From NCBI RefSeq assembly GCF_000527095.1, contig NZ_AZUN01000001.1:2232001-2296000 (forward strand): a DNA stretch of 64,000 nucleotides, in the 5' to 3' direction. This document shows, one piece after another, positions 26,915-34,364 of this stretch (position 1 is its first letter; each line of letters starts with the position of its first letter). The notes beneath the pieces are model-generated. The model had not been told where the DNA came from, did no database searches, and was given only the letters and a program-made list of their open reading frames with translations. The position numbers and the translations under genes are program-made. This DNA is from Methylomicrobium lacus LW14 (lineage in GTDB: Bacteria; Pseudomonadota; Gammaproteobacteria; Methylococcales; Methylomonadaceae).

Positions 26915-27013
26915 AGGCACTTCTTTGCCGATCTTGCCCTGTTTCCGCGCAATCCGGAGACACCGTCTTCCGATTATCTCCGCATCTCCCCCGCCCTTTC
27001 TACGCGTCGATTC

Positions 27014-27919
27014 TTAGACCAGTTCCCGCGCCTTCGCAAAGGCTTCCCTGAAATCCAGATACAACGGCCGCTCGGCCTCCAGCAGCAAGCGCAATAATTT
27101 ATTTTGCAGCTTGTATTTGACATCGCCGACCGCGAGCGCGCCGATGCCGACCGCGCCAGGTGATTGTTCCGCATTCAGCAAAGGCTCGCCATAATGACTG
27201 CGCTTGACGCCTTCGATGCCGAGCGGCGGCACCGCATTGATGTCGGCAGCAACCTTCAGATTTTTCGCGGCCTTCAACACCCCGGCATTCAACACCTGCA
27301 CACCGGCTTTCGCGGTACAGAAAATAATATCGACATCGGCGATCAGTGCGGCTTTTTCCGCATCGGAACCGGCAAATGCGCCCCTCATATGGCAGTCGAA
27401 GCGGCGGTTATAGGCCGCGGCAATTTCGTTCGCGGTTTCGAGCGACAAGTGATCGACGATCGCGACATCGAGACCGGCCAGAGAGGCGATCACGCCGGTC
27501 GTGATGCCGACCGCGCCGGTGCCGCCGAAAACCACAGCCTTGCAATCCTTGAAGGTCTTGCCGTGCTTCGCGGCCAGCTCCTTTTCGACACAGGCGACCA
27601 GCGCCGCGGCGGTCGTAAATGCGCCGCTCGGGTCGGCCAGCACCGAAACTTCAAACGGCGGCACCATCGCGCGCTTAGCCGCGGCGAGCATGTCGATCGC
27701 GAGGCCGATATCGCGCCCGCCGATGAACACCGCAGTCCGTTTGACGCCGGCCGGCCCCCGCGAAAAGATCGCGTCCTGGGTCAACCCATTCACGCTGTCC
27801 AGCTTGACGTTGCTATAGGGCATCAACACGTCAAACCCCGCATCCACCGCCATGTTGATATCGAACGGGCTGTTGTTGGGCATCGGGTCAAGCATGTGAA
27901 GTATGCTGCGTTTTTCCAT
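27014..27919 (-). CDS. MtdB-like methylene-tetrahydromethanopterin dehydrogenase, paralogue 1
   Basis: A 301-residue protein starting MEKRSILHMLDPMPNNSPFDINMAVDAGFD, the typical MtdB N-terminus. It has PPFEVSVLADPSGAFTTAAALVA for the pterin region, the NAD(P) motif VVFGGTGAVGITTGVIASLAG, and the C-terminal segment GAVGIGALAVGDVKYKLQ. MtdB oxidises methylene-H4MPT to methenyl-H4MPT in the formaldehyde oxidation pathway of methylotrophs. It differs from paralogue 2 in the nucleotide-binding region: GGTGAVG followed by VDHLSLE, where the other has RRQLDR-like basic residues, so cofactor preference may differ (inference). It lies about 210 bp downstream of the second copy on the same strand. Confidence 0.88.
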   Translation of the reverse strand: MEKRSILHMLDPMPNNSPFDINMAVDAGFDVLMPYSNVKLDSVNGLTQDAIFSRGPAGVKRTAVFIGGRDIGLAIDMLAAAKRAMVPPFEVSVLADPSGAFTTAAALVACVEKELAAKHGKTFKDCKAVVFGGTGAVGITTGVIASLAGLDVAIVDHLSLETANEIAAAYNRRFDCHMRGAFAGSDAEKAALIADVDIIFCTAKAGVQVLNAGVLKAAKNLKVAADINAVPPLGIEGVKRSHYGEPLLNAEQSPGAVGIGALAVGDVKYKLQNKLLRLLLEAERPLYLDFREAFAKARELV

Positions 27920-28045
27920 CGGTGATCCTTGTTTCGTTGCTGGAGAGCGTAATATAAAAGGGAAAGACTAAAATACAAAGAACATCTTTGCTTGCGGAGG
28001 AAGACGGATAAGCCAAGCCGAAATGAAGCAGGGCGGGAACGCTAA

Positions 28046-28070
28046 GCCGGGTTTCATGTCTGAACCCGGC
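28046..28070. repeat. Hairpin between the two mtdB paralogues
   Basis: The inverted repeat GCCGGGTT (28046-28053) / AACCCGGC (28063-28070) lies about 60 bp past the stop of paralogue 2. It is followed by further CCCGG-containing inverted segments up to about 28110. There is no T-tract, so it may be an mRNA-stabilising or REP-like element. Confidence 0.5.
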
Positions 28071-28129
28071 CCCCGGAATTTTTGGAACCGGGCACTCCAT
28101 TCGATACCCGGCTTCACCTTCGCCGTAAT

Positions 28130-29038
28130 TTAAGGATGGGTTTTGATATATTCCCGCGCGACTTCGAAAGCATGGTCGAAATGCAGGTAAACCGGCTTTT
28201 CGGTGCTGATCATTTTCTTTAGCAGCAAGTTCTGCGCCTGATATTTGACATTGCCGATCGCGAGCGCGCCGATGCCGACCGCGCCGCTGATCGAACCTGC
28301 GATCGGCGTACCGTTATGGAACGCATCGACGCCGGCGATACCGGCCGGCGGCACCGCATTCACATCCGCCGCCACTTTCAGTTGCGGCGCCGAAGCGATC
28401 AATTGCGCGCTCAACAGCTCGATGCCGGCCGCGCCGGTTGCAAACACCACATCGGCGGTTTTGATGTACTCGGCCTTGTCTGCGTCCGCGCCGGCCGTGA
28501 TCGTGATCTCGCCCTCGCCGAATTCATTGCTGCACATGTCCGCCACGCTTTGCGCTCTATCGAGCTGGCGGCCGATGATTCTGACATTCGCGCCCGCGCG
28601 CGCCGCAATCACCGCCGCGGCTTGACCGACTGGCCCCGTGCCGCCGAGCGCCAGGATGTTTTTGCCTTCCAGCGTGGTATTGAATTTATTGATCAATTCG
28701 CGCTCGACCGCCGCGACCATGCCGGCCGCCGTCGTGAAAGCGCCGCTCGGATCCGCAAACACCGAGACTTCAAAAGGCGGCACCATCGAGCGTTTGGCGA
28801 TTTTGAGCATGTCCATCGCCTGTTTGGTATCGCGTCCGCCGATAAAGATGCCGGTGCGTTTCAAGTTTTTCGCGCTGCGCGAAAAAATCGCATCCTGAAC
28901 CAAACCCTGAACTTCGCTCGGTTCGACATTGATATAAGGCACGGCCGAAATCCAGCCGGCATCCATCGCCATATTGACGTCGAACGGACTCAGATTTTTG
29001 GCGGTTGTCAGCATGTGTAAAATAAATGGTTTTTCCAT
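28130..29038 (-). CDS. mtdB: MtdB-like methylene-tetrahydromethanopterin dehydrogenase, paralogue 2
   Basis: A 302-residue protein (MEKPFILHMLTTAKNLSPFDVNMAMDAGW). It shares GLVQDAIFSRSAKNLKRTGIFIGGRD, PPFEVSVFADPSGAFTTAAG and GAVGIGALAIGNVKYQAQ with paralogue 1. The nucleotide-binding motif is LALGGTGPVGQAAAVIAARAG, followed by VRIIGRQLDRAQ, whose arginines could favour NADP as in MtdA/MtdB proteins. It acts in H4MPT-linked formaldehyde oxidation in the cytoplasm. Divergent from it, 144 bp away, is 5-formyl-THF cyclo-ligase, so this is a small one-carbon locus. Which copy is the main enzyme cannot be told from sequence alone. Confidence 0.9.
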   Translation of the reverse strand: MEKPFILHMLTTAKNLSPFDVNMAMDAGWISAVPYINVEPSEVQGLVQDAIFSRSAKNLKRTGIFIGGRDTKQAMDMLKIAKRSMVPPFEVSVFADPSGAFTTAAGMVAAVERELINKFNTTLEGKNILALGGTGPVGQAAAVIAARAGANVRIIGRQLDRAQSVADMCSNEFGEGEITITAGADADKAEYIKTADVVFATGAAGIELLSAQLIASAPQLKVAADVNAVPPAGIAGVDAFHNGTPIAGSISGAVGIGALAIGNVKYQAQNLLLKKMISTEKPVYLHFDHAFEVAREYIKTHP

Positions 29039-29182
29039 GGTACTACCCCCTTAACTAAAATAACCGTAAAGTATAAAAGAATTCCCTCAGCAAAAACAAT
29101 CAAAAGCACCTGACGGATTTAAAATAGCCTGGAATTTGTGTATGATCTGGGATTTTACCAGGGAAATTCGCCCCTTTATCCG

Positions 29183-29779
29183 ATGCCTTCCCGCAAAGAC
29201 GAACAACGCCGCACAGCCCGCCTGGCGCGCGATCGACAAACCGACAAGGATGCGCTCAGCGCGGCTCTCTGCACCCGAATCAACGCGCAAGCCGCCTATC
29301 AAGCCGCCGACACGGTGCTGTGGTATATCGGCTGCAAATCCGAGGTCAGAACGCTGCCGTCCTTGCGCTTCGAACTGGATAAGCACAAGCGCATCGTGAT
29401 TCCTTATTGCACGCACGACGAGCACGGCCGGCGCAAGCTGGGTTTGTGGCATCTTCAAAATCTTGCCGAACTGGCGCCCGGCACCTGGGCTATTCCGGAG
29501 CCGCCGAAGGCGCGCTGGGGCGAAGCCGGCAAGGAAGTTTCGCCTTCCGAACTCGATCTGATCATCGTTCCGGGCGTCGCGTTCGATCTGCATGGCGGCC
29601 GCCTCGGCAATGGCGCGGGTTATTATGACCGCCTGCTTGCCGGCATAAGAAAGGATACGGTGTTGTATGGCGTCTGTTTCGAGTCGCAGTTGCTGGATCG
29701 GGTCGAGATGGACGCTCACGACATCCCGATGGACTTTGTGATCACCGAAAAAGCCCTTTATCCCTGCCGCGAACGCTAG
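29183..29779 (+). CDS. 5-formyltetrahydrofolate cyclo-ligase
   Basis: A 198-residue protein from the ATG at 29183 (MPSRKDEQRRTARLARDRQ), whose basic N-terminus is typical. An in-frame ATG at 29138 is possible. It has the ATP/substrate motifs ELDLIIVPGVAFDLHGGRLGNGAGYYDRLLA and the C-terminal HDIPMDFVITEK. It converts 5-formyl-THF to methenyl-THF using ATP. In many bacteria the 6S RNA gene lies just upstream of this gene, but the intergenic region here is too short for it. The nspC gene starts 8 bp downstream. Confidence 0.93.
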   Translation: MPSRKDEQRRTARLARDRQTDKDALSAALCTRINAQAAYQAADTVLWYIGCKSEVRTLPSLRFELDKHKRIVIPYCTHDEHGRRKLGLWHLQNLAELAPGTWAIPEPPKARWGEAGKEVSPSELDLIIVPGVAFDLHGGRLGNGAGYYDRLLAGIRKDTVLYGVCFESQLLDRVEMDAHDIPMDFVITEKALYPCRER

Positions 29780-29787
29780 CCAGCACG

Positions 29788-30969
29788 ATGGATTTAAACA
29801 CAATAAAGAGCGGACTGGCGACTTCGCCCGCCTTCGTGATCGATAAGGACGCCCTGCGCGCCAATTTACAAACCCTGGCCGAACTGAAGAAACAGAGCGG
29901 CGTCAACCTGTTATATTCGATCAAGTCGCTGCCCTTGTCGGAGGTCTTGCAAACGGCAAGGCCCTTCGTCGACGGCTTTTCGGTCAGCTCGCTGTTTGAA
30001 GCCCGGCTCGCGAAAGAAATCCTGCAAGAAACCGGCAGCATTCATCTGACGACGCCCGGCATCCGGCCGGATCAGATCGACGCCTTGAGCGAGTGCTGCA
30101 CCCATATCAGCTTCAACTCGCTAAGCCAATTTCAGCGCTTTAGCCCGGCGTTGCGCGGCAAGGCATCGGCCGGACTGCGGATCAACCCGAAGCTATCCAA
30201 TTTAAATGATGAACGCTTCGACCCTTGCCGCCCGCATTCCAAACTCGGCGTGGCGATCGAGGACCTCGAAAGTCTGGATTCCTGGGCGGGCATCGAAGGT
30301 CTGCATTTGCACAACAGCTTTTCCGCGACCGCTTATAGCGCGTTGATCGAAACCCTGCAAAAGATCGAAGACCGTTTTGGCGACAAGCTAGGCCAACTCG
30401 ACTGGATCAATCTCGGCGGCGGCTATTTATACGGCAACATCACCGACCATCGCCCGTTCATCGATCTCATCCTGCGGCTCGAAAGCCGCTACGGCGTGCA
30501 AGCCGTTATCGAGCCCGGCAAGGCGGTCGTCGGCAACGCGTGCCATCTGGTCGCGGCGGTGCTGGATGTTTTCATCAGCGACGGCAAGACCGTCGCTATT
30601 CTGGACACCAGCGTCAACCATCATCCCGAGGTGTTCGAATACCAGCGCCGGCCCGACCTGGCCGAGCATCAGCCGGAAGGCCAATATGCGGCGATTCTAG
30701 CCGGCAGCACCTGCCTGGCCGGCGATCTGTTCGGCGAATACCGCTTCGCGGCGCCGCTCGCGATCGGCGACAGGGTCGTGTTCACGCACGTCGGCGCCTA
30801 TAGCCTGGTCAAGGCGAATCGTTTCAACGGCTGCAACCTGCCCGATATTTATATCGCCGGCGACGGCAGGCTCGACTGCGTGAAACAGTTCAGCTTTGAT
30901 GATTTTCGCAGACAATGGCGATGCGAACGGGATAGATTCTTGAACCCGGCAGCGGCCTTCACCGCCTAA
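29788..30969 (+). CDS. nspC: Carboxynorspermidine/carboxyspermidine decarboxylase
   Basis: A 393-residue pyridoxal-phosphate enzyme of the alanine-racemase-fold decarboxylase family. It shows SPAFVIDKDALRANL and LLYSIKSLPL (cofactor lysine), HLHNSFSATAYSALIETL, LGGGYLYG, IEPGKAVVG, and the C-terminal AILAGSTCLAGDLFGEY with the catalytic cysteine. It makes spermidine or norspermidine in the alternative polyamine route. The partner dehydrogenase gene is not in this window. It probably shares a transcript with the upstream cyclo-ligase gene. Confidence 0.93.
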   Translation: MDLNTIKSGLATSPAFVIDKDALRANLQTLAELKKQSGVNLLYSIKSLPLSEVLQTARPFVDGFSVSSLFEARLAKEILQETGSIHLTTPGIRPDQIDALSECCTHISFNSLSQFQRFSPALRGKASAGLRINPKLSNLNDERFDPCRPHSKLGVAIEDLESLDSWAGIEGLHLHNSFSATAYSALIETLQKIEDRFGDKLGQLDWINLGGGYLYGNITDHRPFIDLILRLESRYGVQAVIEPGKAVVGNACHLVAAVLDVFISDGKTVAILDTSVNHHPEVFEYQRRPDLAEHQPEGQYAAILAGSTCLAGDLFGEYRFAAPLAIGDRVVFTHVGAYSLVKANRFNGCNLPDIYIAGDGRLDCVKQFSFDDFRRQWRCERDRFLNPAAAFTA

Positions 30970-31095
30970 GGATTCGGTCAAAATTAACTATCCGAAAGCC
31001 ACGGTTAACGGATTGCGCCATAAAATTTTTCGTGCCTTTCGTGATTTTCGTGGACAATGCGTAACATCAGCCATTAATTGACTACAGGAATTGCC

Positions 31096-32088
31096 ATGAA
31101 AGCCATCATGATGACCGCCGCCGGCGGCCCCGAAGTCTTGTCGCTCCAGGACATCGACGAACCCCAAATTGCCTCGCCGACCGACATCAAGGTCAAACTG
31201 CATGCGGCCGGCGTCAATCCGATCGACACCAAGGTCCGCAGCCGGGGCGTGTTTTTCCCGAATCCGCTGCCGGCGGTACTGGGCTGCGACGGTGCGGGCG
31301 AAGTCGTCGCGGTCGGCGCCGCGGTCGACCGCTTCAAACCCGGCGACAAGGTCTGGTTCTGTCATGGCGGACTCGGCCGCGAACAAGGCAACTATGCCGA
31401 CTATACGGTGCTGGACCAACGCTGGGCCGGCTTGGTGCCGACGACCTTGTCGTTCGCCGAAGCGGCCGCCTCCCCGCTGGTGTTGATCACCGCCTGGGGC
31501 GCGCTCTTTGACCACGGCGGCCTGCAGGCCGGCCAAACCGTGCTGATCCACGCCGGCGCGGGCGGCGTCGGCCATGTCGCGATACAGCTCGCGAAACTGA
31601 AAGGCGCGCGCGTGATCACGACGGTCAGCTCCGAACAAAAAGCCGAATTCGTCGAGGCGCTGGGCGCGGACGAGGTGATCAATTATCGAACCCATGACTT
31701 TGCCGAGGCGGTCGATCAATTGACCGCCGGCAAGGGCTGCGATCTGGTTTTCGATACGGTCGGACCTGCCGTATTCGAACAAAGCATTCCGGCCACCGCG
31801 CATTTCGGCCGCCTGATCACGATCCTCGACCCCGGCGCGCTGAACTGGGCCGAAGCCCGGATGCGCAATCTGCTGATCGGCTTCGAGTTGATGCTGACGC
31901 CGATGCTCAGGGACTTGCACGAGGCACGCGACAGGCATGTGGCTATGCTGAACCAATGCGCAACCTGGTTCGACCAGGGCCGCTTACAGATTCATGTCGG
32001 CGAGCAATTGCCGCTGGCGGACGCCGCGCTCGCGCACGCAAAGATCGAAGAGGGTCATGCCCAAGGAAAAATCGTATTGACGATTTAG
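31096..32088 (+). CDS. Quinone oxidoreductase (zeta-crystallin type)
   Basis: A 330-residue medium-chain reductase starting MKAIMMTAAGGPEVLSL after AGGAATTGCC. It shows the GroES-like domain (VNPIDTKVRSRG), the NADPH-binding motif VLIHAGAGGVGHVAIQLAKLKGA and the family end segment AHAKIEEGHAQGKIVL. The structural-zinc cysteines of alcohol dehydrogenases are missing, so I call it a zinc-free quinone oxidoreductase. Substrate unknown. Confidence 0.9.
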   Translation: MKAIMMTAAGGPEVLSLQDIDEPQIASPTDIKVKLHAAGVNPIDTKVRSRGVFFPNPLPAVLGCDGAGEVVAVGAAVDRFKPGDKVWFCHGGLGREQGNYADYTVLDQRWAGLVPTTLSFAEAAASPLVLITAWGALFDHGGLQAGQTVLIHAGAGGVGHVAIQLAKLKGARVITTVSSEQKAEFVEALGADEVINYRTHDFAEAVDQLTAGKGCDLVFDTVGPAVFEQSIPATAHFGRLITILDPGALNWAEARMRNLLIGFELMLTPMLRDLHEARDRHVAMLNQCATWFDQGRLQIHVGEQLPLADAALAHAKIEEGHAQGKIVLTI

Positions 32089-32120
32089 CCCTGCCCGATC
32101 GCCAAATCATTTGCGGTCAC

Positions 32121-32155
32121 AAAAAAAAGGCGCTTAACCTAATCGATTAAGCGCC
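32121..32155 (-). terminator. Terminator of the putative small RNA
   Basis: The perfect 9-bp stem GGCGCTTAA/TTAAGCGCC (32147-32155, 32129-32137) has a 9-base loop. It is followed on the minus strand by eight T's. On the plus strand there is no T-tract, so it serves minus-strand transcripts. Confidence 0.9.
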
Positions 32156-32209
32156 AACATCCATAACAACATTGGAGGAGAGAACTCACAGCTCCATCCC
32201 TAGAACACA
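32121..32209 (-). ncRNA. Putative sigma-54-dependent small RNA, about 89 nt
   Basis: If transcription starts 12 bases after the GC of the sigma-54 promoter, the RNA begins near 32209 and ends in the T-tract of the terminator at 32121-32128. The body contains a pyrimidine-rich CUCUCCUCCAAUG segment that could pair with Shine-Dalgarno sequences. Only trivial reading frames are present (12 codons or fewer). Promoter, body and terminator together are what I would expect of a trans-acting regulatory RNA. Its targets are unknown. Confidence 0.6.
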
Positions 32210-32220
32210 TCATTTACTCA

Positions 32221-32235
32221 GCATTTTTGGTGCCA
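32221..32235 (-). promoter_or_regulatory. Sigma-54 (RpoN) promoter
   Basis: The minus strand reads TTGGCACCAAAAATGCT: a perfect -24 TTGGCAC, the invariant GG-N10-GC spacing, and one mismatch in the -12 TTGC (ATGC). Confidence 0.75.
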
Positions 32236-32417
32236 AATTGCAATGCGCCTACCCGCCCCCTCATTGAGCGACCGCGCAGTTCTGCCATCAGACTGGATGC
32301 TGAGGAGATTGACCCTGAAAAAGCCGCGCCATCCGATCCCGGCAAGTCCCGACTGTTACCCTAACGCATTAAATCGTGCACTAAAAACAGGATTTTTGTG
32401 GGTTTTTGAGCGATGAT

Positions 32418-32434
32418 TGCACACCTATAGTGCG
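32418..32434 (-). promoter_or_regulatory. NtrC-like enhancer site
   Basis: TGCACACCTATAGTGCG has the 17-bp TGCAC-N7-GTGCA layout of NtrC sites with one terminal mismatch. A second site with one good half (TGCAC) is at 32377-32393. Both lie about 170-225 bp before the predicted sRNA start, a usual enhancer distance. Confidence 0.5.
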
Positions 32435-32519
32435 TATCCAGCATGTTAGAGACAGACTTGACCCATGTTTCGATTTGAAAAGAGAGCATGAAAACGGACA
32501 TCCAGACCATTGTTAGCGG

Positions 32520-33056
32520 CTACGGTAAGATTTTTTTGATCCTGTTTTGATAATCCGCCTCGGACAATACCCCACTGACGCCTTCGCGTTGATGCGCCGC
32601 ATCGAAGAAATAAGTTCTGGGTATTTCGCCATACCATTTCGGATCCATTTCATAACGGAGTTTTTGCGTGTCCTCCTCCGCAAAAACCCAGTTTTCCACA
32701 TCGGCCAAATGAATTTTGCCCAAGATTTGTTGAATTTCCTCGCTTGCGCTTAAATCATCGGCGGCCAGCAGGACGATTTTGAGTTCCGGTTTTTCCTGGT
32801 GGATTTGGTGCAGCAACGCCATGTCTTTCATACAGGATGGACAATTGACCGACCACACCGCCAGGATGAACGGTTGACCGGCATGGCTTGCCAAAATCTG
32901 CGGGTAGCTTCCCGAAACAAAGGCTTGCAGCGTGGTGGACGGGACGGTGACCTCCGTTTTTTCGGCCGGCAAGCGTTCATCACCGGCCTGAGCGATCCGA
33001 ACGACTGCGACCAAGACAATCAATACCAGGCGGGCAAAAAGGGTTTTTCGTGACAT
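32520..33056 (-). CDS. Exported TlpA-like thioredoxin-fold protein
   Basis: A 178-residue protein with a signal peptide ending RIAQA-G near residue 24. It contains a thioredoxin fold with the redox motif NCPSC (Cys72, Cys75) in FILAVWSVNCPSCMKDM, and the cis-proline region EIPRTYFFDA. It should act in the periplasm as a thiol reductant or oxidoreductase. It follows the BNR-repeat lipoprotein gene by 28 bp on the same strand, and the outer-membrane barrel gene is upstream. The putative small RNA gene is downstream. Confidence 0.87.
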   Translation of the reverse strand: MSRKTLFARLVLIVLVAVVRIAQAGDERLPAEKTEVTVPSTTLQAFVSGSYPQILASHAGQPFILAVWSVNCPSCMKDMALLHQIHQEKPELKIVLLAADDLSASEEIQQILGKIHLADVENWVFAEEDTQKLRYEMDPKWYGEIPRTYFFDAAHQREGVSGVLSEADYQNRIKKILP

Positions 33057-33084
33057 GGAAAATAATCGAGAAATTTTGAAGTTT

Positions 33085-34308
33085 TCAATGCAGAGGTATC
33101 AGGCGGTATCCTTCGGTTTTGCTGTTCCAGGAAACGAAAATGCCCTGCTGATGGCTTAATAAAAAAGGATAGTCGGCTTCGTTCCTGGCTTCGGCGACCG
33201 CTCTCGCGGCAGACCAGCTCTGGCCACTGTCGCCGGACTCCATGACCTGAAGCTGCGTTTTAACACCGTCATATTCAGTCCAGGCCAGAACGACATGCTG
33301 TCCCTGCGCCATAATGTCGGGATGGCTGGGCAACCTTTCGGCGTTTCCGAACGGTAAGGGATCGGAAACGTGTTCGCCCTGATCGATCGAATACGCATAA
33401 AACACTCCCTGCCGGACGCCGCCTTGCGTAAACCAGGCAAGATGGAAGCGGTTGTCGGCGCCGACCGCCAGGGCCGGACCGTGTTCGGGACAGGCCTCGA
33501 TCTTCCATTGATCGACGGTCGCGCGCCGCAATAAAGGCGGCTTGCCATCCTCCTGCAGCAAGATCAAGCCATGATCGCGGATACTGCCGGGGTAAATAAA
33601 GCGCGCCAGCAACACCGGTCGCTGCTTATTGTCCAACGCCGCGGCAATGCGGCAACACTCGCAAAGCGTGTCGGCGACCTTGCTAACCATCTCCCCGGAA
33701 GGGCTCTTCGCCGCCAGGACAGTCGAATAAATCGCATTGCCGGGCAGCCTCCAGTCGCTACGATCGCGCTCATCATGCCAAAAAGCGTAAACCCGGCCCG
33801 CCTCGCCGGGAATTAATTTTGCTTGATAGCGGTTCGCTTCTTCCTCCTTGCCGCCGACCGGCGCGGGCGAAGTAAAATGCAGGCCGGCGTCCGCCGACAC
33901 GCTGGAATAAAGCATCGCCGGTTGTTTTTCGCCTTCGGCCGGATAGATCACATAGACATTTCCGGCGCGATCGACGGTGATGCCGGGATGATTTTCACCG
34001 CTGACCTTGATCCGCTGCGACTCGGGATTAATCACCACAGGCGCGCTGAAAGTCTTGCCCTGATCGGTCGAATAGTCGACATAAATATGCTGTTTATCGG
34101 GCGTGGCTCGCCATAATTTGCCGTCAGGGCCGAAAGCCGCGGCTACCTGCAATCCGCCGTGAACATGAACACGGCTCGCATCGGAATCGACGGGCTGTGT
34201 GCTTTGCGCACAGGACAGCAGGCCGAAAGCGCCGATCAAAAAAAGCCAGCCCATCCAAGAAGGTCGACGCAACGCCACGCTCGAGCTATATCCCGCATTC
34301 ATTGCCAT
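33085..34308 (-). CDS. BNR/sialidase-fold lipoprotein with a CECC motif
   Basis: A 407-residue protein with a lipobox LLSC-A near residue 33, so it is likely a lipoprotein. It contains several Asp-box (BNR) repeats: STDQGKTFSAP, SADAGLHFTSP, SIDQGEHVSDP, SGDSGQSWSAA, which build a six-bladed propeller. A tight cysteine cluster DTLCECCRIA and a His-rich segment near the N-terminus (HVHGGLQ) could bind a metal such as copper. No sialidase catalytic set is evident, so I do not call it a sialidase. The neighbours are a TlpA-like thiol protein and an outer-membrane channel-like protein, which suggests metal or thiol handling across the envelope. The exact start among MAMNAG or a later Met is unsure. 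Confidence 0.75.
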   Translation of the reverse strand: MAMNAGYSSSVALRRPSWMGWLFLIGAFGLLSCAQSTQPVDSDASRVHVHGGLQVAAAFGPDGKLWRATPDKQHIYVDYSTDQGKTFSAPVVINPESQRIKVSGENHPGITVDRAGNVYVIYPAEGEKQPAMLYSSVSADAGLHFTSPAPVGGKEEEANRYQAKLIPGEAGRVYAFWHDERDRSDWRLPGNAIYSTVLAAKSPSGEMVSKVADTLCECCRIAAALDNKQRPVLLARFIYPGSIRDHGLILLQEDGKPPLLRRATVDQWKIEACPEHGPALAVGADNRFHLAWFTQGGVRQGVFYAYSIDQGEHVSDPLPFGNAERLPSHPDIMAQGQHVVLAWTEYDGVKTQLQVMESGDSGQSWSAARAVAEARNEADYPFLLSHQQGIFVSWNSKTEGYRLIPLH

Positions 34309-34364
34309 AGAGAGGCCCTACGCTTCATCGTCACAAAATAACACTCCACGCGACTGACTGCACA

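Larger units (their letters stand above)
32089..32519. other. Intergenic region holding a putative sRNA gene and its control sites
   Basis: No protein gene is visible in these 431 bp. On the minus strand, in order of transcription, it holds two NtrC-like sites (32418-32434 and 32377-32393), a sigma-54 promoter (32221-32235) and a terminator (32121-32155). The roughly 130 bp between the NtrC-like sites and the promoter show no further pattern I can name. Confidence 0.7.

Noticed and set aside
29039..29182. 6S RNA gene upstream of the 5-FCL gene
   Set aside because: The position is typical for ssrS, but only 144 bp separate the divergent genes and no 6S-like bubble structure is apparent.
33085..34308. 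Sialidase enzyme call
   Set aside because: Asp-boxes are present, but the catalytic Arg triad, Tyr and Asp of sialidases are not recognisable, so only the BNR propeller fold is called.
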